From: Bacteroidota bacterium
GTDB taxonomy: Bacteria > Bacteroidota > Bacteroidia > Bacteroidales > B18-G4
DNA: 11,848 nucleotides
Direction of reading: 5' to 3'
Assembly: GCA_003648575.1 (NCBI GenBank)
Contig: QMPN01000071.1
Location: 1 to 11,848, forward strand
The notes below the pieces were generated by a model. It searched no databases. It saw only the letters and a program-made list of their open reading frames with translations, and was not told the origin of the DNA. Below, in pieces: positions 1 to 7,810 of the stretch (position 1 is the first letter of the stretch; each line of letters starts with the position of its first letter). A program made the position numbers and the translations under genes.

Positions 1-81
1 AGCGAAAATCGAAAATTAACCAACACTCAAAATTCTGTAATTATAACAGGCAGATACATTACCAGGTTCTTAGATAAAAAT

Positions 82-123
82 TGTCATCCTGACGATCCCG
101 AGTGATCGGGAGAGGAAGGAAAA
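82..123 (+). repeat. REP-like palindromic repeat, left copy
   Basis: This copy starts TGTCATCCTGACGA and carries the hairpin TCCCGA-GTGA-TCGGGA at 96-111 (6-bp stem, 4-base loop), followed by a purine-rich tail. It matches the reverse complement of 216-259 at most positions, with a few substitutions and one or two single-base gaps. It is the more degraded of the two copies. The form, a conserved flank plus a GC-rich palindrome between genes, is that of a dispersed REP-type element. Dispersal across the genome is inferred, not seen. Confidence 0.65.
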
Positions 124-215
124 GTATCGAATTCGTATGTCAAATGTGGAGGAGCCTGACAGCTTCATGAGAATAGCAAATAGGAAGCAGCTGCTGGCGA
201 ACTGCAGTACGAGAT

Positions 216-259
216 TTATTCTTCGTCGTCCCGAGTACTCGGGACTCCTCAGAATGACA
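216..259 (-). repeat. REP-like palindromic repeat, right copy, with 18-bp perfect palindrome
   Basis: Read on the minus strand this copy starts TGTCATTCTGAGGA, followed by the perfect palindrome GTCCCGAGTACTCGGGAC (228-245) and then GACGAAGAAT. It is the inverted partner of 82-123, with about 92 bp between them. The palindrome begins 36 bases past the nqrF stop, so it would form a hairpin in the 3' trailer of the nqr mRNA. No U-run follows the stem, so it is not a canonical intrinsic terminator. It could still pause polymerase or protect the transcript end. Confidence 0.7.
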
Positions 260-281
260 GTTTCCATCAAGGTTGTTGGCT

Positions 282-1535
282 CTACCCCCCAAAGTCATCA
301 AATGCGATCATCTCCTCAGGAACGCCGTAGTCATCGAGCATCTTGAGAACGGCATCGTTCATCATAGGAGGTCCGCAGAGGTAGTATTCTATTTCTTCCG
401 GCTCGGGATGATTCTTCAGGTACTCATCCATTACGATCTGGTGGATAAAGCCTGTATATCCTTTCCAGTTATCTTCCGGTACGGGTTCTGACAGGCCGAT
501 ATTGAATTTGAAGTTAGGGTTCTTCTCTTCCAGTTCCTTGAATTCGTCCACGTAAAAGAGTTCCCTGAGTGAACGTCCGCCATACCAGAAGGTAGATTTA
601 CGATCGGTCTTACGGGTTTTGTACAGGTCGAAGATATGTGAACGCATGGGGGCCATTCCTGCGCCACCACCGATGAACATCATCTCACGTTGTGTATCCT
701 TGATAAAGAATTCGCCGTAAGGGCCTGAGATGGTCACCTTGTCGCCGGGCTTCCTGTCGAAAATATAGGAAGAGCAAATTCCGGGGTTCACTTTCATGAA
801 TCCACCTGACTTCCTGTCGAAAGGAGGTGTAGCGATACGGATGTTCAGCATAATGATGTTATCCTCGGCAGGATGGTTGGCCATGGAGTATGCACGGAAG
901 ATAGGCTCAGGGTTCTTCATCTGAAGATCCCACATCTTGAACTTATCCCAGTCCTCCCTGTATTCTTCATCAATGTCCATATTCTTATAGTCGACAGTGA
1001 TCTTGGGCACATCGATCTGGATATATCCACCTGAGCGGAAGTCGAGTTTCTCGCCTTCCGGCAGCTTCACCACAAACTCCTTAATGAAGGTGGCCACATT
1101 GCGGTTTGATACCACTTCACATTCCCACTTCTTAATACCGAAGATCTCCGGTGGGATGGCGATGCTCATATCTTCTTTTACCTTCACCTGGCAACCGAGG
1201 CGCCAGTTGTTCTGTGCTTCCTTACGAGTAAAATACCCAACTTCTGTTGGAAGAATGGTTCCACCACCTTCAAACACCTGGCATTTACACATGGCACAGG
1301 TTCCGCCACCTCCACAAGCTGATGGAAGAAATATCTTCTCAGCAGAGAGTGTCGACAGTATTGTTGAACCGGGGTTCACTATCAGTTCTTTTTCATTATT
1401 GATGGTGAGCTTCACTTCGCCCTGCGGGGTGAGTTTTTTCCTGGCATACAGTAGCATGGCTACCAGGAACATGATCACGATCAGGAAGATAATGATGCTG
1501 GCTAAAATAACTTGTCCTATTCCGACTAAAAGCAT
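282..1535 (-). CDS. nqrF: Na+-translocating NADH:quinone reductase subunit F
   Basis: This is the NADH-oxidising entry subunit of Na+-NQR. It passes electrons from NADH through FAD and a 2Fe-2S centre into the membrane part of the complex. The 417 residues begin with one membrane helix (about 4-30). A ferredoxin-like domain follows with the cluster ligands C74, C80, C83 and C115 (C-x5-C-x2-C...C). The reductase domain carries the FAD motif R214-A-Y-S-M-A-N220, the nucleotide loop GGGAGMAP (289-296) and LCGPPMM (386-392), whose Cys and Gly sit at the hydride-transfer site. The C-terminus FDDFGG is family-typical. It is the last gene of the operon, 23 bp after nqrE, with an A-rich leader and no Shine-Dalgarno. 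Length and motifs are complete. Confidence 0.98.
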   Translation of the reverse strand: MLLVGIGQVILASIIIFLIVIMFLVAMLLYARKKLTPQGEVKLTINNEKELIVNPGSTILSTLSAEKIFLPSACGGGGTCAMCKCQVFEGGGTILPTEVGYFTRKEAQNNWRLGCQVKVKEDMSIAIPPEIFGIKKWECEVVSNRNVATFIKEFVVKLPEGEKLDFRSGGYIQIDVPKITVDYKNMDIDEEYREDWDKFKMWDLQMKNPEPIFRAYSMANHPAEDNIIMLNIRIATPPFDRKSGGFMKVNPGICSSYIFDRKPGDKVTISGPYGEFFIKDTQREMMFIGGGAGMAPMRSHIFDLYKTRKTDRKSTFWYGGRSLRELFYVDEFKELEEKNPNFKFNIGLSEPVPEDNWKGYTGFIHQIVMDEYLKNHPEPEEIEYYLCGPPMMNDAVLKMLDDYGVPEEMIAFDDFGG

Positions 1536-1558
1536 TTTTTATACTTTTTGATTGTTCT

Positions 1559-2176
1559 TTAAAGTTGAATTCCCATGAACATCATAAAGGCCATACCCAT
1601 AAGGCCGGTTATGATGAAAGTGATGCCGAGTCCACGCAGCGGAGCCGGAACATTCGAATAGCGGATCTTTTCACGGATGGCCGCAATACCTACGATAGCG
1701 ATGAACCAGCCCACACCGGAACCGAGTCCGAAAGAAGTGGCTTCCGCTATGCTCTGGTATTCCCTTTCCTGCATGAAGAGTGAGCCACCAAGGATGGCGC
1801 AGTTCACAGCGATGAGTGGAAGAAAGATTCCCAGTGATGAATAGAGTGCGGGTGAGAACTTCTCAATAACCATTTCCACCAGTTGCACCATGGATGCAAT
1901 CACGGCGATGAACATGATAAATGAGAGGAAGCTCAGGTCGACATCTATGAAGCTTGAATCCAGCCATGCCAGAGCACCCGGGGCAAGCAGGTATTCATTC
2001 AGCAGATAATCGACCGGCACGGTGATCCCCAATACGAAGACCACGGCGATCCCCAGTCCGACAGATGTTTTTACAGTCTTCGATACGGCAAGGTAGGAGC
2101 ACATACCCAGAAAGTATGCAAACACCATGTTGTCGATGAAGATGGACTTTATAAATATGTTAATTAATTCCTGCAT
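1559..2176 (-). CDS. nqrE: Na+-translocating NADH:quinone reductase subunit E
   Basis: This is an integral membrane subunit of Na+-NQR, homologous to NqrD and to RnfA/RsxA. At 205 residues with about six hydrophobic helices it has the family's usual length. NqrD and NqrE are known to pack as an inverted pair around a membrane-embedded iron-sulfur centre held by two Cys from each. Here the expected residues are C26 (GMCSYLA) and C126 (NCAILGG). Hydrophilic breaks such as [15 protein letters not shown] (102-116) match the family. It lies 19 bp downstream of nqrD. The Nqr rather than Rnf assignment rests on the surrounding nqrA, B, C and F genes. Confidence 0.97.
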   Translation of the reverse strand: MQELINIFIKSIFIDNMVFAYFLGMCSYLAVSKTVKTSVGLGIAVVFVLGITVPVDYLLNEYLLAPGALAWLDSSFIDVDLSFLSFIMFIAVIASMVQLVEMVIEKFSPALYSSLGIFLPLIAVNCAILGGSLFMQEREYQSIAEATSFGLGSGVGWFIAIVGIAAIREKIRYSNVPAPLRGLGITFIITGLMGMAFMMFMGIQL

Positions 2177-2195
2177 AATGCTATGCTGTTAAATA

Positions 2196-2861
2196 TTAAT
2201 TTTCTTCAATAAGTTCTGTATCCCTTTTGCGCTGTACCCAGATGATCACACCTACGGTGATGAGGGCCATTGGGGGGAGGATCATCATTCCATTGTTGGC
2301 ATAAAAACCACCATTGTCGATATACCATGACTGCGGTATCACGCCATAACCCCAAATTGTACCTGATCCGAGCAGCTCACGGAAGAAGGCTACCACGATG
2401 AGTATCCAGCCATATCCCCAGGCATTTCCGATACCATCGAGGAAAGAAGGCCATACCTTATTTGCCATGGCAAAGGCTTCGAAGCGACCCATGATGATAC
2501 AGTTTGTGATGATCAGCCCTACAAATACTGATAGTTGTTTGCTCACATCATAAGCAAAAGCTTTCAGCACCTGGTCGACCAGGATCACCAATGCGGCAAT
2601 CACTACAAGCTGAACAATGATTCGTATCCTCGGCGGGATAGTATTCCTGAGCGCTGCGATCACAACGTTCCCTACTCCCATTACAACCATAACGGAGAGC
2701 GCCATTACAAAGGCAGGCTCCAGTTTGGCAGTTACCGCAAGGGCTGAGCATATCCCCAAAACCTGCACGGTGATCGGATTTTCCCGTCCGAGCGGAGTGG
2801 TGATCAATTTCCTGTATTTAGGGGAAAACAAAGGTTCCCTTTCTGTCTTTTCTGAACTCAT
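2196..2861 (-). CDS. nqrD: Na+-translocating NADH:quinone reductase subunit D
   Basis: This is the second of the two homologous multi-helix subunits, related to RnfE. The protein has 221 residues, with an N-terminal cytosolic stretch (about 1-28) before the first helix and six predicted membrane segments. The conserved Cys pair is C38 (LGICSALAV) and C121 (TNCIIMGR). Together with the NqrE pair it should bind the intramembrane iron-sulfur centre, and the conserved family motif GRFEAFA (125-131) follows. The start codon lies only 3 bp after the nqrC stop, which indicates translational coupling. No anomalies were seen. Confidence 0.97.
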   Translation of the reverse strand: MSSEKTEREPLFSPKYRKLITTPLGRENPITVQVLGICSALAVTAKLEPAFVMALSVMVVMGVGNVVIAALRNTIPPRIRIIVQLVVIAALVILVDQVLKAFAYDVSKQLSVFVGLIITNCIIMGRFEAFAMANKVWPSFLDGIGNAWGYGWILIVVAFFRELLGSGTIWGYGVIPQSWYIDNGGFYANNGMMILPPMALITVGVIIWVQRKRDTELIEEN

Positions 2862-2864
2862 ATC

Positions 2865-3605
2865 TTATAGTTGACTTTTAAAATATGCAACATAATTTCC
2901 TAAACAATTTTCCAGCATCTTGGTAACAGCATCGCTGGTGATGGTCCCTCCTGAGATGGCATCTACCCCATGTATCCTGTTGTCGGCCGGCATCGTCTCC
3001 ACACCACCTTTCTTCACGGTGATAGAAACAAAATCTCCTTTTTGGTTAAAAAGGGTTTTACCAAGAAACTGTAAGGCGAAATTCCTTTCGGATATCTCGG
3101 CACCCAGTCCCGGTGTTTCTTTATCGTTTCCAAACTCGGCACCATAAATGGTATTCTTATCTGCCTTCAGGGCGATATTCCCATAGATCGGTCCCCAGAG
3201 GCCTGTACCCAGAAGTGGAATGATATAAATTTCCTCACCATCTGCTTCAGCCATGTAGAGGGGCACTTTGTATGGGTTACCCTGCCGTTTGTTATACAGT
3301 TCCTTTTTGAGGTTGAGGTCGAAAGCCCTGTCATCACCTTCGGTCAGCTGGCCTTTGGAGTACCTTCCGGTAACCTTCCCATCCTGGTCGATCACCAGCT
3401 CCTCCAGGATGACCTGATCGAAGAGGGTCTCGGCATTTTCAGTGGTGGACTCAATATCTGCCGCTATCAGGATCCCCTGGATCTTGGCGATGGCAATATT
3501 CCTTTCCTGGTATGGTTTCAGAACCATGGCAGCGGTTGACAAAATGGCCGCCACGATGATGACCATCACCGAGGAGTAAATAAAAATGTACCTGTTAGTA
3601 AACAT
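2865..3605 (-). CDS. nqrC: Na+-translocating NADH:quinone reductase subunit C (flavoprotein)
   Basis: This subunit carries a covalently bound FMN. The 246 residues comprise one N-terminal membrane helix (about 7-30) and a large FMN-binding domain outside the cytoplasm. The flavinylation site is D215-A-I-S-G-G-T221, followed by I-T-S. By analogy with the known Dxx(S/T)GAT signal, T221 should carry FMN by phosphoester linkage, attached by an ApbE-type flavin transferase. No such transferase gene lies in the window. The Ala of the usual SGAT is Gly here. Other family landmarks are GLWGPIYG (135-142) and ETPGLGAEI (163-171). It sits between nqrB (36 bp gap) and nqrD (3 bp gap). Confidence 0.97.
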   Translation of the reverse strand: MFTNRYIFIYSSVMVIIVAAILSTAAMVLKPYQERNIAIAKIQGILIAADIESTTENAETLFDQVILEELVIDQDGKVTGRYSKGQLTEGDDRAFDLNLKKELYNKRQGNPYKVPLYMAEADGEEIYIIPLLGTGLWGPIYGNIALKADKNTIYGAEFGNDKETPGLGAEISERNFALQFLGKTLFNQKGDFVSITVKKGGVETMPADNRIHGVDAISGGTITSDAVTKMLENCLGNYVAYFKSQL

Positions 3606-3641
3606 GGATTATTTCTTATATTGATTCTATCTTTTATTTTC

Positions 3642-4811
3642 TTAAGCCGCAGATTCTACTACTGCCCACCGTTTCTTCCTTCTCTTCACATTAGCCTGAA
3701 TCACATAGTGGTCGATCAGGGGTGCAAAGACGTTCATCAGCAGTATAGCCAGCATCATACCTTCAGGGTATGCGGGGTTGAACACCCTGACCATGATGGC
3801 AAAGAAACCGATGAGGAAGCCGTAAATATATTTTCCTTTCATTGTTTGCGAAGCTGTAACCGGATCGGTAGCCATGAATACGGCTCCGAAGGCAAATCCT
3901 CCCATCACCATATGGTCCCAGGGTGAGATCTGCATATACGCTGTGTTCCCGGCCAGGTTAAAGATGTAACCCATTGCCAGCCCACCGGCAAATACCGACA
4001 GCATGATCCGCCAGCTGGCCATACCTGAACCAATAAGGACCAGCGCTCCGATCAGGATTGCCAGTGTTGATGTTTCTCCTATAGATCCCGGCATGAATCC
4101 ATAAAACATGTCCATGGTGTCGGGGAGGGTGAGTGAGCTACCCGGAATAGTTGTGCTGGACAGTGCATCACCAAGTGGTGTGGCACCAGAAACAGCATCT
4201 CCCTGCTCAGCGATCCAGACTTTGTCGCCCGACATATGTTTCGGATAGGCAAAGAAAAGGAAAGCCCTGGCCGTAAGGGCCGGGTTCAGGATGTTCATAC
4301 CAGTTCCACCAAAGACCTCCTTACCGAAGATCACCGCAAAAATGGTAGATACTGCTACCATCCACAGAGGTACATCGGGAGGCATAATGAGAGGGATAAG
4401 TATCCCGCTCACGAGAAATCCTTCCGCTACTTCATGTCCACGGATCTGGGCAAAAACGAATTCTGTTCCCAATCCGGCAACATATGCAACCACAATGAGT
4501 GGGAAGAGTACCAGGAAACCATCCCAGAAATTAGGCCAGAGGTTGATGTCTGCTATGCCTATGGACAGGTTGTTCTGATAGCCTATGTTCCACATCCCGA
4601 AAAGCATTGCCGGGACCATAGCAAGCACCACGATGATCATGGTCCGCTTTGTATCATTGGCATCACGGATATGGCTGCCGAGGCTGGTTACCCTGTTCGG
4701 AACATAGAGGAAGGTCTCAAAAGCCTCGAATGTAGACTGAAGCTTGGCGAACTTCCCCCCTTTCTCAAACTGGGGTTTTATTTTATCAATAAAGTTCCTT
4801 AGTGCTTTCAT
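3642..4811 (-). CDS. nqrB: Na+-translocating NADH:quinone reductase subunit B (flavoprotein)
   Basis: This is the largest membrane subunit, homologous to RnfD. In the family it carries covalent FMN and riboflavin and takes part in quinone reduction and Na+ translocation. The 389 residues have a hydrophilic N-terminus (1-56) and about ten membrane segments. The flavinylation motif is D205-A-V-S-G-A-T211, a canonical SGAT. GFLVSGILIPLIMPPDVPLW (131-150) and GGTGMNILNPAL (168-179) are conserved family blocks, the first near the quinone/inhibitor region. The MATDPVTASQT stretch (313-323) is also typical. The length is close to that of other Bacteroidota NqrB. The leader is A-rich and no Shine-Dalgarno was seen. 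Confidence 0.98.
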   Translation of the reverse strand: MKALRNFIDKIKPQFEKGGKFAKLQSTFEAFETFLYVPNRVTSLGSHIRDANDTKRTMIIVVLAMVPAMLFGMWNIGYQNNLSIGIADINLWPNFWDGFLVLFPLIVVAYVAGLGTEFVFAQIRGHEVAEGFLVSGILIPLIMPPDVPLWMVAVSTIFAVIFGKEVFGGTGMNILNPALTARAFLFFAYPKHMSGDKVWIAEQGDAVSGATPLGDALSSTTIPGSSLTLPDTMDMFYGFMPGSIGETSTLAILIGALVLIGSGMASWRIMLSVFAGGLAMGYIFNLAGNTAYMQISPWDHMVMGGFAFGAVFMATDPVTASQTMKGKYIYGFLIGFFAIMVRVFNPAYPEGMMLAILLMNVFAPLIDHYVIQANVKRRKKRWAVVESAA

Positions 4812-4855
4812 TGAAATGATATATGTTATGCTTTTTATCTTTTTTTATCAGGATA

Positions 4856-6202
4856 CTAATTCATTTCCTTGATCATGAGGTCGATCCCATCCCGAACGGT
4901 CTTCTGCAGGTTGATCTTCGAGGTGCTGATAAACTCGCAGAGTGCAAAGTCTTCCTCATCCACCTCATAGATGCCTAGGTTCTCCATCGCATCGATATCC
5001 TCGATCATAATGGATTTTACCAGCTGCATGGGATAGATGTCCAATGGAAATACCTGTTCGAATTTCCCTGTCAGGATAAATGCACGCTCACCACCATTGT
5101 AATTGGTGTCGAGGCGATATTTCTTTCTGGGGGTCATCCATGAGAAAAAGGTATAGTAGAAGCTGAACTTCTTGAGTCCGGGCATGCCCCAGCCAAGAAA
5201 TTCATAATGGTCACCCTCGGGGATCACGCTCACCTGGGAATCATAAAAACCAACAAAGCCGGTTTTTTCGATCTTGGTACCCGTAAGCACATTGCCCGAG
5301 ATATAGCGATTCTTACCATCTTTAATATTTCCGTTGATCATCTCATCAATGGCAGCACCCAATACCGTTTTATAATATTGTGGTTTACCAACCTCTGAGC
5401 CGGTAAGGGCAATGATCCTGCTGGGATCAAGCTTACCACCAAGGAAGAGGCGGCCGATGCTAAGTACATCCTGAGGACGCAGGTACCAAACGGTCTCTCC
5501 TTTGTTCAGGGGTGAGATCCTGTTGATCTGGGTACTCACATTTCCGGCCGGATGCGGACCTGAGAAAGTATTGAGCTCGACGCCCGTAACTTTGCTGAAT
5601 ACTGATGTAGATTGCTTCTCACTGATGTTCATGTGTACCTTGCCACTTGTCAGTTTCTTCAGGGCATCGATACCTGCCTGCAGTGCCTTTTCCTCCTCTT
5701 TCGCGATAAAAGCGAAGCCGGGTGCCAGCGGGGCTGAATCAAAAGCAGAGATCATAATGGCTTTCGGATCATCATCCGGGTTGGCAATAATGGAATAAGG
5801 ACGCTGGCGTAAAATTGGCCACACACCACTTTTCAGCATTTTTTCTACTACGGCGGCCCTGTCGAGACTGTTGGGGTCAGCTATTCCGAAATCAACAAAT
5901 TCCTGCTCCGGAGCTGCTTCTACTGAAACTTCCAGCACAACCCTTTTGGCGCCACGCCTGATCTCTCTCACCTTTCCGCTAACGGGAGAGGTAAAAATGA
6001 TGTTATCCCTGTACTTGTTGAAAAATAAGGGAGTGCCTGCTTTCACTTCATCCCCCTCCTGCACAAGCAGTTTCGGGAAGACTCCATGAAAATCGGGAGG
6101 CTTAATAGCACAAACTTTGGTTGGAATTTCTTTGATCGTCTTTTCGGCTTCGCCTAACAATTTGATATCAAGGCCTTTCCTGATCTTAAATATATTGGAC
6201 AT
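4856..6202 (-). CDS. nqrA: Na+-translocating NADH:quinone reductase subunit A
   Basis: This is the cytoplasmic, membrane-associated subunit of Na+-NQR and the first gene of the operon. The 448 residues lack membrane helices, and the protein is related to RnfC. The N-terminal lipoyl-like/barrel-sandwich stretch (residues about 25-95: PPDFHGVFPKLLVQEGDEVKAG... then FTSPVSGKVREIRRG) is diagnostic. Unlike RnfC it lacks a C-terminal run of CxxCxxC ferredoxin motifs, which supports Nqr over Rnf. Further conserved blocks are the ISEKQSTSVF and SGPHPAGNVSTQINRI region and the GGKLDPSRIIALTGSEV region. It ends with TAG, 44 bp before nqrB. The operon promoter is expected in the 216 bp upstream. Confidence 0.97.
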   Translation of the reverse strand: MSNIFKIRKGLDIKLLGEAEKTIKEIPTKVCAIKPPDFHGVFPKLLVQEGDEVKAGTPLFFNKYRDNIIFTSPVSGKVREIRRGAKRVVLEVSVEAAPEQEFVDFGIADPNSLDRAAVVEKMLKSGVWPILRQRPYSIIANPDDDPKAIMISAFDSAPLAPGFAFIAKEEEKALQAGIDALKKLTSGKVHMNISEKQSTSVFSKVTGVELNTFSGPHPAGNVSTQINRISPLNKGETVWYLRPQDVLSIGRLFLGGKLDPSRIIALTGSEVGKPQYYKTVLGAAIDEMINGNIKDGKNRYISGNVLTGTKIEKTGFVGFYDSQVSVIPEGDHYEFLGWGMPGLKKFSFYYTFFSWMTPRKKYRLDTNYNGGERAFILTGKFEQVFPLDIYPMQLVKSIMIEDIDAMENLGIYEVDEEDFALCEFISTSKINLQKTVRDGIDLMIKEMN

Positions 6203-6418
6203 ACCTGCGTTTTGTATGATTTTTGAAGGTGCAAGTTTAAGAAAAAAATGCCACTTTATATGGACTTAATTGCATTAATTTCATGTGTCATCCTTATTTA
6301 GACGAATTTTCAAATAACAGAATACTCAAGCTCGCGAAAACTACAAAATTCTATTCTCACCAGCATTGAAACTTTATCCTATTTTTGTAATGGCTTACTT
6401 TTTGTAATATAGCATCAC
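6203..6418. promoter_or_regulatory. Divergent intergenic region between nqrA and the plug-protein gene
   Basis: This AT-rich 216-bp gap must hold promoters for both directions. On the plus strand a good -7 match is listed separately. On the minus strand I found no clean TAnnTTTG for nqrA. The nearest candidates (around 6311-6352, TATTCTGT or TTATTTG after an upstream TTTTG) are poor. There is a short symmetric element TTAAT-TGC-ATTAA at 6266-6278 that could be chance in such AT-rich sequence. Confidence 0.5.
6380..6387 (+). promoter_or_regulatory. Candidate -7 promoter element (TATTTTTG)
   Basis: TATTTTTG fits the Bacteroidota sigma-factor -7 consensus TAnnTTTG. It lies 31 bp before the ATG at 6419, implying a leader of roughly 25 bases. 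I see no clear TTTG at the expected -33 position, so the assignment rests on one half of the promoter only. Confidence 0.4.
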
Positions 6419-7717
6419 ATGAATCATATTTTTAGAATCATATTTATCTCTATTGTATTCCTTCCCCAACTGCTCTTTTCACAAGATCAGGACTATTTTT
6501 CACAGGACTATATGAGGCATCAGGATTATGTTTACAGGGAAAATATCAGGAGCGTTGAGCTTTACCGTGAAGGATGGAAAATGTCCCCTCCCACGGTTAG
6601 CCTGAAAAGCGGACAGCAACTGATCCTTTCATTCGACGACATGGATGGAGATGTGAAGTATTACAACTACACCATTATACATTGCGATGCCATGTGGCAG
6701 CCTTCCGAGCTCACCAAGGTGGAATATATCAGGGGCTTCGATGAAGATGAGATCAAGGACTATGCCTTCTCCTTCAATACACTGAAAGTTTACACCAATT
6801 ACCGTCTGAGTTTTCCAACAGATTATATGAAATACACCAAGTCAGGGAACTACATACTGAAGGTGTGGATGAATGAAGATATGGATTCAAACCTGGTGCT
6901 GACAAGGCGTTTTATTGTTGTTGATCAGAAGGTGACCATCATAGGAAAAGTAGTCCCGCCGGTTAAGGTAGAGGACAGAAACTACCGGCAGCAGGTAGAG
7001 TTCATGATCAACCCGGGAAGTTATTTCATTCAAAACCCCTATAGCGACCTGAAGGTGATGGTACTGCAAAACTGGCGCTGGGATAATGCAGTATACAATG
7101 TGCAACCCCGCATGGTGGTAGGCAATAAACTGGATTATCGCTTCATCGACGATCTGGTTTTCGATGGTGGGAATGAGTTCAGGAATTTCGACATCAAAAG
7201 CATGAAATACCAGTCGGAAAGGATCGCACTGATCGACCACGATTATTATGGCACACATTTCTATCTCCACACCGATGAGCGCAAGACTTTTAAACAATAT
7301 GTACGCGATGACGACCTGAACGGAAAGTATTACCTCGAAAAGGAGGATGCAAAAGACTCTGACATCGAAAGCGACTATGCTTACGTACATTTCACCCTGC
7401 CCTATACCCATCCGCTGGTGACCGGCAATATGTATGTATTTGGTGCCCTTACCGACTGGAATTTTACGGACGAGGCCATGATGACTTATGATTATGAGAA
7501 TAACATCTATGAAGCCTCTCTTTACCTCAAGCAAGGTTATTACAACTACGCTTATGTATTTCTTGAAGACGGTACCGAAGCCGGTGATATTACCCTGATC
7601 GAAGGGAACCACTGGGATACCAATAATGAATACATCATTTTAGTGTATTTCCGGGAACCCGGAACCTATTATGACCAGATGGTAGGGATAGAGTATGTTA
7701 GTGCGCATATTAAATAA
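6419..7717 (+). CDS. Secreted protein of the type IX secretion system plug family (DUF5103-like)
   Basis: The 432-residue protein opens with a signal peptide (about 1-21, hydrophobic IFRIIFISIVFLPQLLF, then SQD), so it is exported to the periplasm. The mature part is rich in Tyr, Asp and aromatic residues and appears all-beta. The early segment IRSVELYREGWKMSPPTVSL (39-58), followed by LSFDDMDGDVKYYNYTIIHCDAMW, is the pattern I associate with the T9SS plug protein/DUF5103 family. Plug closes the SprA translocon channel when PorV is not bound. A late segment (VTGNMYVFGALTDW, then YEASLYLKQGYYNYAYVF) resembles the carbohydrate-binding-like beta-sandwich seen in this family. The C-terminus shows no T9SS sorting domain, consistent with a machinery component rather than cargo. 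It is monocistronic, divergent from nqr and convergent with the next gene. The family call rests on remembered motifs, not a search. Confidence 0.85.
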   Translation: MNHIFRIIFISIVFLPQLLFSQDQDYFSQDYMRHQDYVYRENIRSVELYREGWKMSPPTVSLKSGQQLILSFDDMDGDVKYYNYTIIHCDAMWQPSELTKVEYIRGFDEDEIKDYAFSFNTLKVYTNYRLSFPTDYMKYTKSGNYILKVWMNEDMDSNLVLTRRFIVVDQKVTIIGKVVPPVKVEDRNYRQQVEFMINPGSYFIQNPYSDLKVMVLQNWRWDNAVYNVQPRMVVGNKLDYRFIDDLVFDGGNEFRNFDIKSMKYQSERIALIDHDYYGTHFYLHTDERKTFKQYVRDDDLNGKYYLEKEDAKDSDIESDYAYVHFTLPYTHPLVTGNMYVFGALTDWNFTDEAMMTYDYENNIYEASLYLKQGYYNYAYVFLEDGTEAGDITLIEGNHWDTNNEYIILVYFREPGTYYDQMVGIEYVSAHIK

Positions 7718-7718
7718 G

Positions 7719-7808
7719 AGTACTTAAAGTACTTAGAGTATTTAAAGTACTTAGAGTATTTAAAGTATTTAGAGTATTTAAAGTACTTAGAGTGACTGTA
7801 GTACTTAA
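7719..7808. repeat. 9-bp tandem repeat array (18-bp higher-order unit)
   Basis: Ten consecutive 9-mers run from 7719 to 7808. They match AGTAYTTAR, except the ninth (AGTGACTGT at 7791-7799), which is degenerate. The first eight end strictly in alternating A and G, so the true unit is 18 bp. Four of these eight carry AGTACTT and four carry AGTATTT. The core AAGTACTT is self-complementary. The array begins 2 bp after the stop of the plus-strand gene and ends 2 bp before the stop codon of the convergent permease gene. Confidence 0.95.
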
Positions 7809-7810
7809 AG

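Larger units (their letters stand above)
1..281. other. Non-coding region downstream of nqrF
   Basis: No convincing gene lies here. Short open frames exist on both strands, but they run through the palindromic repeats and have no recognisable protein content. Positions 1-81 are AT-rich and show nothing I can name. Positions 82-259 hold two inverted REP-like repeats, listed separately. About 36 bases separate the nqrF stop codon from the nearer palindrome, so this is the 3' trailer of the nqr transcript. Confidence 0.7.

Noticed and set aside
228..245. Palindrome after nqrF as a rho-independent terminator
   Set aside because: The stem is strong, but the bases following it in the transcript (GACGAAGAAT) hold no U-run, so the canonical definition is not met.
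70..346. Short open frames on both strands near the window start (66 and 69 codons)
   Set aside because: Both pass through the REP-like palindromes, and their similar peptide pieces (ILRxPEYSGxxR) are just the repeat translated twice. There is no independent coding evidence.
997..1551. 184-codon plus-strand open frame opposite nqrF
   Set aside because: It is antisense to a gene with every family motif intact, has no recognisable protein features, and is a by-product of codon use in nqrF.
282..6202. The operon as an Rnf complex instead of Nqr
   Set aside because: NqrA lacks ferredoxin-type Cys motifs, NqrF has the 2Fe-2S/FAD/NADH architecture that Rnf does not have, no RnfB is present, and gene order is A-B-C-D-E-F as in Nqr.
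6266..6278. Symmetric element TTAAT-TGC-ATTAA upstream of nqrA, as a possible operator
   Set aside because: Five-base arms made only of A and T in very AT-rich sequence are expected by chance, and no regulator family is suggested.
6887..7612. 241-codon minus-strand open frame opposite the plug-like gene
   Set aside because: The plus-strand protein has a signal peptide and family-like motifs. The antisense product has a composition mirroring Tyr/Asp codons and no domain I recognise.
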